Shown in pieces: positions 1 to 8,832 of a stretch of 64,000 bases of DNA (the first letter of the stretch is position 1; each line of letters starts with the position of its first letter). Under the pieces are notes generated by a model. The model made no database searches and was not told the DNA's origin. It saw only the letters and a program-made list of their open reading frames with translations. The DNA is from Bacillus sp. SKDU12 (GTDB taxonomy: Bacteria > Bacillota > Bacilli > Bacillales > Bacillaceae), in the NCBI RefSeq assembly GCF_010093085.1, contig NZ_MSRC01000006.1:186001-250000 (forward strand), given 5' to 3'. The position numbers were made by a program, and so were the translations under genes.

Positions 1-574
1 CGCTTTTCACGAGATCGTCATGTGTAAAAGGGCAATATGGATCGTGCCCTTCAGATCCTGAAAGCGTGCCGTGAAGCATTCCAATATGAAAAGGCGCGTC
101 AGTCGATTTCCGATAGCTGGCAGCTTTGTTTTCCGTTACAGCTCTGGCCTGATAGCTGAAGCCGTAAATGCTTGCTAAACGTTTGCCTGCCTTATAATAC
201 GATTTTTCTTCAGGAACAGCGGACGAAAAAATATGGACATTTTCAGGCCATTCAATCGGCGTCCATTCGCCGCCAAGATGATCGTGGTTCCCAAAGATCA
301 CATAAACTAATATCCCGCACTCTCTGAGTCTCTCAAACTGCTTTTTTAAAAAGAGCTGTGCCTTTAAACTTCGATTGGCTTCGTCAAATAGATCTCCCGC
401 CAGCAAAATGAAATCAACATTTTCTCTCATTGCGGCATCTATGATATGTCTCACGCTTGCAAACGTGCTTTCTTTAATTCGGGCAAAAATTGGCTCCGGC
501 AAATGTGATATCCCGTAAAACGGGCTGTCGAGATGCAGATCTGCCGCATGAATAAAGGTTAGATCAGTCAACAT
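1..574 (-). CDS. yhaO: YhaO metallophosphoesterase (SbcD/Mre11-like), N-terminal part, cut by window edge
   Basis: The first 191 codons of a gene that runs off the left edge. The calcineurin-like phosphoesterase motifs are all visible: AADLHLDS near residue 10, GDLFD near 60, GNHDHL near 95 and a later GMLHGT with a following GHDPY. These residues bind two metal ions in the Mre11/SbcD nuclease family. In B. subtilis this gene (yhaO) pairs with the SbcC-like yhaN, which would lie outside the window. I chose the ATG at 574 because AAAGGAG sits 5 nt upstream. The family function, DNA end processing, is inferred from the fold. Confidence 0.85.
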   Translation of the reverse strand, partial: MLTDLTFIHAADLHLDSPFYGISHLPEPIFARIKESTFASVRHIIDAAMRENVDFILLAGDLFDEANRSLKAQLFLKKQFERLRECGILVYVIFGNHDHLGGEWTPIEWPENVHIFSSAVPEEKSYYKAGKRLASIYGFSYQARAVTENKAASYRKSTDAPFHIGMLHGTLSGSEGHDPYCPFTHDDLVKS

Positions 575-645
575 TCTGCTCCTTTCCGGGATGGAGTACC
601 CTTATTTTAGCACCGAATTCTTGCGAATGCACGTTCTGTCAATAA

Positions 646-675
646 AAAACAGCCTGAGAATTCTCAGGCTGTTTT
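646..675 (-). terminator. Intrinsic terminator of yhaQP
   Basis: A perfect 30-nt palindrome (AAAACAGCCTGAGAA followed by its exact complement), 4 nt beyond the yhaP stop. A T-run continues on the minus strand. Confidence 0.85.
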
Positions 676-678
676 CGA

Positions 679-1938
679 TTAGTTTTTCGCTAAGCGAAGT
701 GCTTGTTTGATTGCTTTGAACGCGCTTGAGTTGCCGTAAACCAACACACCGCCTTTGTAAATTCTGGCGCCAATGACAGCCAGGATAGCAATGGTGAGCA
801 GTGTGATTCCGATACCGACAGCTGCCTGCCAGAATGGAATATCAAGCATACCGACGCGCAGAAACATAATCATCGGCGTAAAGAACGGGATAAACGAAGT
901 GATTGTAATAAATCCTGAATCAGGCGCATTCAATCCGAACATCGCGATCATAAAACCGGCGACAACCAATAATGTCATCGGTGTGATCGTTTGCTGCACA
1001 TCTTCTATTCTTGAGACGACACTGCCGAGGAACGCGGCGAGTGTCGCGTATAAAAAGTATCCAAGCAAAAAGAAAATCACAGCATAGACGACAGTTGTAG
1101 CGGAAACGTTGGTTAAATCCAGGAATCCGCCGACAGAGGAAGCTGTTTCACTCGTTTTGTTCAGCTTTAGTGACAGCGAGCCGGCGGCTATGATAACAGC
1201 AAGCTGTGTCATTCCGACAAGCCCGATGCCAAGCAGCTTTGCAAACATTTGCTGGATCGGCGGCATGCTTGAGATCAGGATTTCCATAACACGTGACGAT
1301 TTCTCGGTTGCGACTTCCATCGCAATCATGCTGGCGTACATAATTACTGAGAAATAAATGACAAACAGCATGATATAAACAAGTCCAACCGTCTGGCCAA
1401 GCTCTTCCTCAGACTTCGCTCCTTCCTTCAACGCCTCCTGTCCGACTGTAACAGGCGCATAAAGGCTGCTGATTGTTTCCTGCGAAACACCGAGTTCAGC
1501 CGTTCCGACAGCCGTTTTGGTTTGCGTCAATGCCTGCTGCAGCGTTTGATATGTGCTTTCATCAGAAATCGTTAACGCTTTATATGTTCCTGAAATGGTT
1601 CCTTTTTCATCTCGTTTGATGATAAGCATGCCATCAAGCGCTTCATCTTTGACTTGTTTTGCGACCTTATCCGCCGATTGCTTGGTCTGTTTCACATCAA
1701 GATCGCCATCTGTATCCACCGCTTTCAGCTGCTTCGAGAAAATCGGATATAATTCGTTCGTTTCATCAATAACGGCGATTTTTTCTTTCGCATCATCACC
1801 TTGAAACATAGAAATAATCGACTCCAGATTTGTTACAGCTAATACAAGCAGCAACGTGATGACAGTCGAAATAATAAATGATTTTGCCATAATCTTATTT
1901 TTATATGTATGAGAAAGCATGATCCAAAATTTATTCAT
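679..1938 (-). CDS. yhaP: ABC exporter permease YhaP (NatB-like)
   Basis: A 419-residue membrane protein of the ABC-2/NatB permease type. One hydrophobic segment lies at residues 20-42, then a soluble extracellular region of about 140 residues, then five or six membrane helices from about residue 185 to 400. It overlaps the last 8 bp of the upstream ATPase gene yhaQ, so the two are translationally coupled and should form one exporter. NatAB in B. subtilis exports Na+; the substrate of YhaPQ is not evident from the sequence. The gene ends just before a strong terminator at 646-675. Confidence 0.85.
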   Translation of the reverse strand: MNKFWIMLSHTYKNKIMAKSFIISTVITLLLVLAVTNLESIISMFQGDDAKEKIAVIDETNELYPIFSKQLKAVDTDGDLDVKQTKQSADKVAKQVKDEALDGMLIIKRDEKGTISGTYKALTISDESTYQTLQQALTQTKTAVGTAELGVSQETISSLYAPVTVGQEALKEGAKSEEELGQTVGLVYIMLFVIYFSVIMYASMIAMEVATEKSSRVMEILISSMPPIQQMFAKLLGIGLVGMTQLAVIIAAGSLSLKLNKTSETASSVGGFLDLTNVSATTVVYAVIFFLLGYFLYATLAAFLGSVVSRIEDVQQTITPMTLLVVAGFMIAMFGLNAPDSGFITITSFIPFFTPMIMFLRVGMLDIPFWQAAVGIGITLLTIAILAVIGARIYKGGVLVYGNSSAFKAIKQALRLAKN

Positions 1939-2827
1939 AGACGGCCCCCACCTTTTCTATAAAAATATCATGCAGTGACGGCTCTTCAAGCTCAAACTTT
2001 CTAATAAACCCTTTTCCCTGAAGCATAGCAAAGATCTCTTGAGACATGTCTTCATTTGCGATCTGCAGCTTGACGCCGTCGGCTGTTTCCTTCCATTGGA
2101 GAATACCTTCATGAGACTGCAAAAAACGCAGATCATCGTCGGAATGGATGGTCACATTCTTTTTCCCGAAGGAACGCTTTATCTCTTTCAGCCTGCCTTG
2201 CACAACCGGCTTTCCTTTCTGCAGTATGCAAAGGTTCTCACACAGCTCCTCCACATGTTCCATCCGATGGCTGGAAAATAAAATAGAAACGCCGCTGTTT
2301 TTCAAAGAAATCACAGCCTCTTTTAACAGCTCAACATTGACAGGGTCCAAGCCGCTGAACGGTTCATCAAGAATCAGCAGCTCCGGCTTATGCAAAACGG
2401 CCGAAATGAATTGGATTTTCTGCTGATTTCCCTTCGAAAGCTCTTCCACCTTCTTATTCTCGTAATCTGTTATATTGAAGCGTTCAAGCCATATGCCGAG
2501 CTCTTTTGCAGCCTCCCGCTTCTCCATTCCTTTTAGTCTGGCAAGATAGACAAGCTGATCCTTTACCTTCATTTTCGGATAAAGTCCCCGCTCCTCCGGC
2601 AAATAACCAATTTTATTGCTAATACTATAATTCACAGGACGGCCCTTCCAAGTGATTGAGCCCTCCGTCATGCTTAATAAGCCAAGGATCATGCGAAACG
2701 TTGTCGTTTTTCCTGCTCCGTTTGCGCCTAAAAGTCCGAACATTTGCTGTTCCGGAATGTCTAAGTCTAATCCATCAACGGCTTTAAAATCTCCGAATCT
2801 CTTTGTTACGTGATCAATCTTAAGCAC
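1931..2827 (-). CDS. yhaQ: ABC transporter ATP-binding protein YhaQ (NatA-like)
   Basis: A 298-residue ATPase with Walker A GANGAGKTT near residue 35, the signature LSKGNQQK near 134, Walker B LLILDEP near 153 and a switch histidine (SSHRMEH). The C-terminal 80 residues are the extension typical of NatA-type exporters. Start is the GTG at 2827, placed 7 nt after AGGAGG. It forms an operon with the permease gene yhaP, whose start it overlaps. The substrate is unknown. Confidence 0.88.
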   Translation of the reverse strand: MLKIDHVTKRFGDFKAVDGLDLDIPEQQMFGLLGANGAGKTTTFRMILGLLSMTEGSITWKGRPVNYSISNKIGYLPEERGLYPKMKVKDQLVYLARLKGMEKREAAKELGIWLERFNITDYENKKVEELSKGNQQKIQFISAVLHKPELLILDEPFSGLDPVNVELLKEAVISLKNSGVSILFSSHRMEHVEELCENLCILQKGKPVVQGRLKEIKRSFGKKNVTIHSDDDLRFLQSHEGILQWKETADGVKLQIANEDMSQEIFAMLQGKGFIRKFELEEPSLHDIFIEKVGAVYE

Positions 2828-2960
2828 TGAATCTCCTCCTTCCCTGACCCATTATATACTAATTTTGGGTCAAACATAATAAAGGATTTTGATTTCGTGT
2901 TTAGAATATAGAATATAAATGAAGAAGACTGATAAACCTTGAAAATGGAGGAGACACCTG

Positions 2961-3146
2961 ATGGCTGATTATTTCCTTACAGCTTTTGATCCTTCGGGGA
3001 AAACATTGGTAAATGAACGTTTTGAGGCGAAAAATGAAGAAGAGGCAAAAACGCATGGTGAAACTCTGTTAAAAGAAAAAGAGCTCCACATTCATACCCA
3101 TCGTTTAGTCAATGCAGCCGGAAAGCTGATTTTGTTTCACAGATAA
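2961..3146 (+). CDS. Small conserved YhzC-type protein
   Basis: A 61-residue soluble protein rich in Glu and Lys, with no membrane segment or signal peptide. GGAGG lies 9 nt before the ATG, and the gene fills the gap between divergent yhaQ and convergent yhaR. The position fits the small gene called yhzC in B. subtilis 168, but that name is from memory and not certain. No function can be assigned. Its last 11 codons and stop form the left arm, loop and start of the right arm of a 17-bp hairpin (3115-3161). Confidence 0.7.
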   Translation: MADYFLTAFDPSGKTLVNERFEAKNEEEAKTHGETLLKEKELHIHTHRLVNAAGKLILFHR

Positions 3147-3161
3147 TCAGCTTTCCGGCTG
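3115..3161. terminator. 17-bp perfect hairpin without U-tract between yhzC-like gene and yhaR
   Basis: Arms 3115-3131 and 3145-3161 are exact complements around a 13-nt loop. The hairpin contains the stop codon of the 61-residue gene and lies just past the yhaR stop (3167). Neither side is followed by a run of T, so it is not a standard intrinsic terminator. It may act as a 3' stabiliser or a block between convergent transcripts. Confidence 0.5.
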
Positions 3162-3166
3162 ATCTG

Positions 3167-3934
3167 TCACGCCTGGAACTTCGGCTCCCGTTTTTCTAAA
3201 AAGGCACGAATGCCTTCTCGGTGATCTTTAGTTCTTCTCATTTTCTCTTGGGCGACTCGCTCAAGAGAGAGCACCTTTTTCAGTTCATCAAGCTGAAGGC
3301 TTTGAAAGATGGATTTCGTTTCGAGCATCGCCAAAAGAGGTGAAGACAAAAGGGTTTCGATAAATGGTCTTGCGCCTTCTGCGGGGTCTCCGGCAAACGT
3401 CCCATCCAAGAGGCCCATATCGGCGGCTTCCGCTGCGGAAAGTTTTTTCCCGCTCCAAATCAGCTTTTTCGCTTTCACTTCTCCAATTCTTTTTTTCAGC
3501 AAATAATGCCCTCCTCCGTCCGGAACAAGGCCGATACCGATAAAATTCATCGTAAGAACGGCATTTTCTTCCGCGAGCACAATATCAGCGCAAAGCGCCA
3601 AACTCAGTCCCAGCCCCGCAGCAGCGCCGTGAATAGCAGCAATTGTCACTTTCTTCATCTGATATAGCGACAAAGTGACGGCTTCAATCGTATCCATCAG
3701 CTGATTAAATTGCTCAAGGTCATGCTCTGACGTCATCATTCGGATATCGCCGCCGGCTGAGAAGCCTTTTCCGCTCCCTCTCAGGAAAACGATGAGCGCC
3801 TCACTTGCAGCTGCCTTTTCAATCGCCTCTTTCAGTTCTGACAGCATCTGTTCATTCAAGGCATGATGGGCATCAGGGCGATTCAGAATAATTTCCGCAA
3901 TGGTTCCATTTACTTCATACTTTATAAACTCCAT
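3167..3934 (-). CDS. yhaR: Enoyl-CoA hydratase/isomerase family protein YhaR
   Basis: A 255-residue crotonase-fold protein. The oxyanion-hole segments are visible: a GSGKGFSAGGDIRMM stretch near residue 60, and the Gly-rich AAIHGAAAGLGLSLA near 105. The GIGLVPDGGGHY segment near 135 carries the region where catalytic acids lie in hydratases; here it has Asp, so hydration is possible but not proven. I chose the ATG at 3934 because GGAGG precedes it by 8 nt; an ATG 15 nt upstream has no such site. It is a single-gene unit, convergent with the 61-residue gene. Confidence 0.85.
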   Translation of the reverse strand: MEFIKYEVNGTIAEIILNRPDAHHALNEQMLSELKEAIEKAAASEALIVFLRGSGKGFSAGGDIRMMTSEHDLEQFNQLMDTIEAVTLSLYQMKKVTIAAIHGAAAGLGLSLALCADIVLAEENAVLTMNFIGIGLVPDGGGHYLLKKRIGEVKAKKLIWSGKKLSAAEAADMGLLDGTFAGDPAEGARPFIETLLSSPLLAMLETKSIFQSLQLDELKKVLSLERVAQEKMRRTKDHREGIRAFLEKREPKFQA

Positions 3935-4119
3935 ATGATACACCTCCATGTATACGCTTACTTTTGTCTTTCACATATACATTCCCTGTTACCCCACATA
4001 AACCTTTTTATTTTTCAAGGTCAATAGATACTGAAAAACGCATATTATTTGAATAGAAACATAAAGTTATATATAGTGAAAAAGAAGGGATATCAGAATG
4101 AGAAGGGGGGAGAGGAAGC

Positions 4120-4437
4120 ATGGATAAATGGCTGATTAGTTTTCTGTTAAGTTTATTTATGGTGTACTTTCCGCCTTCGGACGTGGTTCTGCCTTCCCAG
4201 TTTGAAGCAAGCACTGACAGCTATGTGCCCATGTCCTCATATCCGCAGGAAACACAATCGGCCAAAACGCCTTCACCCGGCAGTCTGTACCTGGCAGAGC
4301 TGGTCAAAGAGTACAGTCCGCTGGCTCAGTCTGTCAGGCAGCTGTCTGTCAAGCCTCTTGACGAACCGCTGATGAACAGGCTGGAAAAGGTTTGTGCCGT
4401 CCCTATCAAATACCAGTCCAATTACCTCCGAATATAA
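4120..4437 (+). CDS. khtS: KhtS, small first gene of the K+/H+ antiporter operon
   Basis: A 105-residue protein with one N-terminal hydrophobic segment (residues 4-18), then a polar Ser/Pro-rich region; it may be membrane anchored or exported. It stands at the place of khtS (yhaS) directly before khtT and khtU. Its biochemical role is not clear from the sequence. Start is the ATG at 4120 after a purine-rich GGGGGGAGAGGA. The 62-nt gap to khtT holds a separate ribosome site. Confidence 0.75.
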   Translation: MDKWLISFLLSLFMVYFPPSDVVLPSQFEASTDSYVPMSSYPQETQSAKTPSPGSLYLAELVKEYSPLAQSVRQLSVKPLDEPLMNRLEKVCAVPIKYQSNYLRI

Positions 4438-4499
4438 ATGCTCAATTATTATTTATAATCCACCCCACTTGGCCAACACTACATTCGGAGGGATTTTCA

Positions 4500-4997
4500 T
4501 TGAATATTAAAGAAAATGATTTGCCGGGAATCGGCAAAAAATTTGAAATCGAAACGAGAAGTCATGAAAAAATGACGATTATCATTCATGATGACGGAAG
4601 AAGAGAAATTTACCGGTTTAATGATCAAGACCCTGATGAGCTTCTTTCCAATATCTCGTTGGATGATTCTGAAGCAAGACAAATTGCCGCTATTCTAGGC
4701 GGTATGGTCTATAAACCGCAAGCGCTGGAGTCCATCGAAATGGCTTTCAGCGACCTCATTATTGAATGGTTTAAGGTTGAAAAAGGCGCCAAATCAATCG
4801 GCCGCACCCTCGGAGAGCTTGATGTCCGCCAGAACTACGATGTCACTGTCATCGCCATCATCAAGCACACCCAGGAAAAGCTTCTGAACCCCGGAGCCGA
4901 TTCGGTTATTGAAGAAAACGACACACTTATCCTCTCAGGTGAGAGAAAGCATCTGAAGAAGCTGATTCATGATTTTCTTTCTGGAGAGGGCGTGTGA
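4500..4997 (+). CDS. khtT: KhtT, regulatory RCK_C subunit of the K+/H+ antiporter
   Basis: A 165-residue cytoplasmic protein. The N-terminal half is a small alpha/beta domain, and residues 75-160 form a TrkA-C (RCK_C) domain with the pattern LGELDVR...ADSVIEENDTLILSGE. In B. subtilis KhtT binds c-di-AMP and controls KhtU, the antiporter encoded next. The start is TTG at 4500, 7 nt after GGAGG; an in-frame ATG at 4392 lies inside khtS and has no ribosome site. A 7-nt gap separates it from the likely khtU start. Confidence 0.9.
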   Translation: MNIKENDLPGIGKKFEIETRSHEKMTIIIHDDGRREIYRFNDQDPDELLSNISLDDSEARQIAAILGGMVYKPQALESIEMAFSDLIIEWFKVEKGAKSIGRTLGELDVRQNYDVTVIAIIKHTQEKLLNPGADSVIEENDTLILSGERKHLKKLIHDFLSGEGV

Positions 4998-5004
4998 GCG
5001 GCCA

Positions 5005-6222
5005 ATGGACCATCTTGTATTCGAAGTCGGTACAGCGCTTGTGCTCGTGGCGATTGCCAGCGTAATCGCCAATAAAATAAAATTTTCGATTATTCCGTTT
5101 TTGATTGTGCTGGGCATGCTGGTTGGGCCGCATGCGCCAAAATTAGGGATTATTGATCTTACATTTATAGAAAGCAGTGAAATCATCGAGTTTTTCGGGC
5201 GGATGGGCGTCCTGTTCCTCCTCTTCTATCTTGGACTCGAATTCTCCGTCGGTAAGTTGATCAAATCTGGAAAATCAATCGCGATCGGCGGAACCATTTA
5301 TATCTTGATTAATTTCAGCCTCGGAATGCTTTATGGGTTTATCACTGGATTTTCCTTTCTGGAAGTCCTCGTCCTCGCAGGTGTCATTACGATCTCGTCA
5401 AGCGCGATTGTTGCAAAAGTGCTTGTTGATTTAAAAAGAACCGCTAATCCGGAAACCGAGCTGATTCTCGGCATCATCATGTTTGAGGATATTTTCCTCG
5501 CTGTGTATTTGTCCGTTGTTTCCGGTCTTGTGTTAGGTGATGCGACATCAGTCGGGAGTGCACTCTTATCCATTTTGATCGCCTTCGGTTATATGCTGCT
5601 GTTTTTTATCGCTGCCAGAAAACTCCCGCCGCTGTTAAATAAGCTGTTGGACATTCGCTCAAATGAAGTGTTTATTATCGTCATTTTCGCCGCGCTCTTT
5701 TTTACCGCCGGTTTTTCAGAGACGATCCATGTAGCGGAAGCGATCGGCGCGCTGCTGCTCGGTTTGGTTTTTTCAGAAACAGAGCATTCCGATCGGATTG
5801 AGCACCTTGTCGTGCCGTTTCGCGACTTCTTCGGTGCGATGTTTTTTTTCAGCTTCGGCCTCAGCATCGACCCATTTTCACTAGGTGAAGCGGTTTGGCT
5901 TGCGTTGGGAGCAGTGATGTTAACCATTCTCGGAAACTTTATCGCCGGAATGGTTGCCGGACGGCGCTCAGGGCTTTCTCATAAAGCTTCATCGAATATC
6001 GGCCTGACGATCGTATCACGGGGAGAGTTTTCAATTATCGTCGCGAATCTCGGCATAGCCGGCGGACTGTCAGCCACATTAAAACCGTTCGCCGCATTAT
6101 ATGTCCTCATTCTGGCGATTTTGGGACCGCTTTTAACAAAAGAATCAAAACGAATATACCGCATGCTGAACAAGATATTTAAATGGAAGCCCGATCGTCA
6201 GCCTGCAAGAAAAAAAGAATAA
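5005..6222 (+). CDS. khtU: KhtU K+/H+ antiporter (CPA2 family)
   Basis: A 405-residue integral membrane protein with about 12 helices, typical of monovalent cation:proton antiporter-2 proteins. Acidic residues lie in membrane segments, for example in FVSETEHSD-like and HVAEAIGALLLG stretches. It exports K+ in exchange for H+ under KhtT control. I chose the ATG at 5005, just after the khtT stop, with GGAGAGGG 14 nt upstream. That spacing is long, and an in-frame ATG at 4969 inside khtT is the alternative. A bidirectional terminator follows at 6226. Confidence 0.9.
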   Translation: MDHLVFEVGTALVLVAIASVIANKIKFSIIPFLIVLGMLVGPHAPKLGIIDLTFIESSEIIEFFGRMGVLFLLFYLGLEFSVGKLIKSGKSIAIGGTIYILINFSLGMLYGFITGFSFLEVLVLAGVITISSSAIVAKVLVDLKRTANPETELILGIIMFEDIFLAVYLSVVSGLVLGDATSVGSALLSILIAFGYMLLFFIAARKLPPLLNKLLDIRSNEVFIIVIFAALFFTAGFSETIHVAEAIGALLLGLVFSETEHSDRIEHLVVPFRDFFGAMFFFSFGLSIDPFSLGEAVWLALGAVMLTILGNFIAGMVAGRRSGLSHKASSNIGLTIVSRGEFSIIVANLGIAGGLSATLKPFAALYVLILAILGPLLTKESKRIYRMLNKIFKWKPDRQPARKKE

Positions 6223-6225
6223 AAA

Positions 6226-6253
6226 AAAGCAGCACTGTGATCAGTGCTGCTTT
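6226..6253. terminator. Bidirectional terminator khtU/hemZ
   Basis: AAAGCAGCACTG and its complement around TGAT, with A/T runs on both sides. It overlaps the hemZ stop codon and serves both convergent genes. Confidence 0.85.
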
Positions 6254-7746
6254 AGCGTTTTCTCAAAAATCCGCTCTAAATATTGGATTTTTTCATCCGT
6301 ATAGTGCTCAAAACGCTCATTGTATGACTTTGGATCTTTCGGATTGGCAAAGTGTGTGATTTTCCCTGTATCCCGGTCAATAAATTTACTTGCCGCGCCG
6401 CAGCCGATGCCGATAATCGTCTGCACCTCTTCCATAATCATGATGTTGTAGATGCTTTCTTGTCCCGGCAAAGAGTAGCCGACGTTTTCAAGGTTTCCAA
6501 GAATGTTTTTCTGGCGGTATAAATAATAAGGCACATACCCATGCTCCTTCGTCCAAACCACCGCGTCATCCATCATTTGGGAAACCTCTTCCCTGCCGGC
6601 GACTTTGTACTTATGCTTGTTTCTCGTCATTTCTGACGCTCGTTTAAAGGAAAGCGTATGAACGGTAAGAGATTCCGGCATCAGCTTTTCCGTTTCTGAA
6701 AGGCTGTGTCTGAACTCTCTCACGCCTTCTCCAGGCAAACCTATAATCAGGTCCATATTAATATTATTCATGCCGTGCCGGCGTGACAGATGATATTTCT
6801 CAATGGTCTCTTCAACCGTATGATGCCGCCCGATCGCCTTTAATGTTTCATTTTCATAGGATTGCGGATTAATGCTGATCCGGTCAATGTCATATTTATT
6901 TAAAACGGCGAGTTTTTCTTCTGTAATCGTGTCAGGGCGCCCTGCCTCCACCGTAATCTCACGAATGTTTTTTACATCCGGAAAAGAACGGACCATTTCT
7001 TCATAGAGCAGATCCATTTCTTCCGCTGTAATACTTGTCGGCGTCCCGCCGCCAAAGTAAATGGTTGTCACCTTAACATTATGCGCCTTCAGCCATTCAC
7101 CGATTTTCTGCATTTCGTAATGCAGCCCCCATAAAAATGAGCCGACTCTGCCTGCCTGCCCCTGAATGGCGTACGCAGGGAATGTGCAATACGCGCACTT
7201 TGTCGGGCAGAACGGAATGCCGATATAAATGCTGACTTCATCCTTTACTTGGTACAAATCCGGCACTGCCGCCAGCTGCCGATCAACAATTTCCTGCATT
7301 AACTCAATTTTCTCATCATGAATTAAATAATCTTTTTTCAATTCAGCATGCGCTTGCTCCTTCGGCATTCCGCTTTGCAGCTTTTTATGAAGGAGCTTTG
7401 TCGGCCGGATTCCTGTAAGGATTCCCCACTTTTGCGCGATGCCCGTGTGTGCCTGAAGAAGATTCAAATACACATAAGAAATCGTATTCTTCACTTGCTT
7501 AAAAGCTTCTTTTTCATTTATTCCGGGTGAAAAAGATTTTGTATGGTTTTCCTTTATGCCGGTTCCCTTCACTTCTCCCGAAACCGTCACATGCTCATCT
7601 GTTTGTGAGCAGTCTAAAGAAATGACAACCTCTGCGGGCTCCTCTCCGCCGTATACAATCTTGCACTCTTCATAAAACAAATTTGCAATATTTTGCAAAG
7701 GCCGATGCAGACGGTCATCATTGATGCCTTCTATTTTAATTTGCAA
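6241..7746 (-). CDS. hemZ: HemZ, coproporphyrinogen dehydrogenase-like radical SAM protein
   Basis: A 501-residue radical SAM enzyme related to HemN. The cluster motif FCPTKCAYC (CxxxCxYC) is near residue 180, followed by the SAM-binding YFGGGTPTS near 225. An N-terminal domain of about 165 residues precedes the catalytic core. In B. subtilis it is linked to haem synthesis during anaerobic growth. The TTG at 7746 gives 501 residues and lies 6 nt from an AGGTGAT ribosome site. The GTG at 7755 lies inside that site and is less likely. Confidence 0.85.
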   Translation of the reverse strand: MQIKIEGINDDRLHRPLQNIANLFYEECKIVYGGEEPAEVVISLDCSQTDEHVTVSGEVKGTGIKENHTKSFSPGINEKEAFKQVKNTISYVYLNLLQAHTGIAQKWGILTGIRPTKLLHKKLQSGMPKEQAHAELKKDYLIHDEKIELMQEIVDRQLAAVPDLYQVKDEVSIYIGIPFCPTKCAYCTFPAYAIQGQAGRVGSFLWGLHYEMQKIGEWLKAHNVKVTTIYFGGGTPTSITAEEMDLLYEEMVRSFPDVKNIREITVEAGRPDTITEEKLAVLNKYDIDRISINPQSYENETLKAIGRHHTVEETIEKYHLSRRHGMNNINMDLIIGLPGEGVREFRHSLSETEKLMPESLTVHTLSFKRASEMTRNKHKYKVAGREEVSQMMDDAVVWTKEHGYVPYYLYRQKNILGNLENVGYSLPGQESIYNIMIMEEVQTIIGIGCGAASKFIDRDTGKITHFANPKDPKSYNERFEHYTDEKIQYLERIFEKTLKQH

Positions 7747-7817
7747 CTTTATCACCTAATTTATCAGATTCAAAACTTTCTTTAGTGTACAGAAATAACC
7801 CATTAAAATCAATCGGC

Positions 7818-7855
7818 AAAAAGCCGCCGCACCTGTCAGGGTGCGGCGGCTTTTT
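7818..7855 (-). terminator. Intrinsic terminator of yhaX
   Basis: AAAAAGCCGCCGCACC and its complement, around a 6-nt loop, with a T-run on the minus strand. It touches the yhaX stop. Confidence 0.85.
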
Positions 7856-8721
7856 TACACACGTTTCATGTGGAACTTATCAAGAAATCCTTTTCTCTGC
7901 TGCATTCGGAAATATTCTTTCATCATATAAGCGACACCTTGCTCGTCATTGGACCTTGTAACCCAATCGGCTTTTCTTTTAATCTCCGGAGCGGCGTTCC
8001 CCATCGCTACGCCAAGGCCGGCAAGCTCAATCATCGGGAGATCGTCATATTGATGTCCGATAGCCACAACATGATCCATGGTCAGTCCAAGCTCTGAAGC
8101 GACGAGGGCGAGACCTGCTTCTTTTGATACACCTTTCGGAACAATATTCAGTTTCTCATCGTTTACGTAAATGACGTCAACCGCAGGGAAAGCTTTCGTA
8201 ATTGTTTCTGTGATGTCATGCTGAATATCATGCTCTGTGCACACTTCGATGACAGGTGCGCTCACCGGCTCATCCATGAGAAGGTCGCTTAATGATTCAA
8301 CAAACTGAACTGGATAAAAAATCGGATCAGACGGATGAATGAGGGCTTTCCCCAGTAAATTGGAATTCACCTTTTTCTTGTTTCCAATAGAATACTTCTC
8401 GTGAAGAAGCCGAATATTGCATTGATAGCTCTCCAGCACTTGAACAATGTTAAAAGTATGATCGTCAGAAATTCGTTTTTCAAAATACGGGGAGTCTATT
8501 TTCTCAGCAATGTATGCCCCGCTGTGGGTGATCAGCTTGGCATCAAGCTTGAGTGATTTCGCTATTTTCTGTGCGGAACGAAAATGGCGGTTGGTCACGA
8601 GTGTGACGTAAATCCCTTTTTTCTTCACATATTCAATCGCGTCCTTTGTTGCCTGATGAATTTTCCCGTTCGACCGAAGCAGCGCTCCATCTATATTTAA
8701 GGCAAGCAATTGTTTTGACAC
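7855..8721 (-). CDS. yhaX: HAD-superfamily phosphatase YhaX (Cof type)
   Basis: A 288-residue Cof-type HAD hydrolase. Motif I is NIDGALLRS near residue 10: the usual first nucleophile Asp is replaced by Asn and only the second Asp remains. Motif II (TLVTNR) and motif IV (GHQYDDLPMIELAG) are normal. In this fold loss of the nucleophile would impair phosphatase chemistry. In B. subtilis yhaX is a sigma-E sporulation gene, and GTCATATT, the sigma-E -35 consensus, is seen at 8761-8768, though I found no good -10 below it. The gene ends in a strong terminator. Confidence 0.85.
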   Translation of the reverse strand: MSKQLLALNIDGALLRSNGKIHQATKDAIEYVKKKGIYVTLVTNRHFRSAQKIAKSLKLDAKLITHSGAYIAEKIDSPYFEKRISDDHTFNIVQVLESYQCNIRLLHEKYSIGNKKKVNSNLLGKALIHPSDPIFYPVQFVESLSDLLMDEPVSAPVIEVCTEHDIQHDITETITKAFPAVDVIYVNDEKLNIVPKGVSKEAGLALVASELGLTMDHVVAIGHQYDDLPMIELAGLGVAMGNAAPEIKRKADWVTRSNDEQGVAYMMKEYFRMQQRKGFLDKFHMKRV

Positions 8722-8805
8722 AGAGAAGTCCCCCTCCTTGATGACTGTACTTGTGTATAGAATATGACCCTGTCTCTGTGTTTAGAACAACCTTTTCTGG
8801 AAAGC

Positions 8806-8832
8806 AAAAAAGCCTGGCTCAGCAGACTTTAT
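8806..8832 (-). terminator. Terminator hairpin upstream of yhaX
   Basis: On the minus strand AAGTCTG pairs with CAGGCTT around CTGAGC (one G-U pair) and is followed by TTTTT. No annotated gene ends here. Confidence 0.5.
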
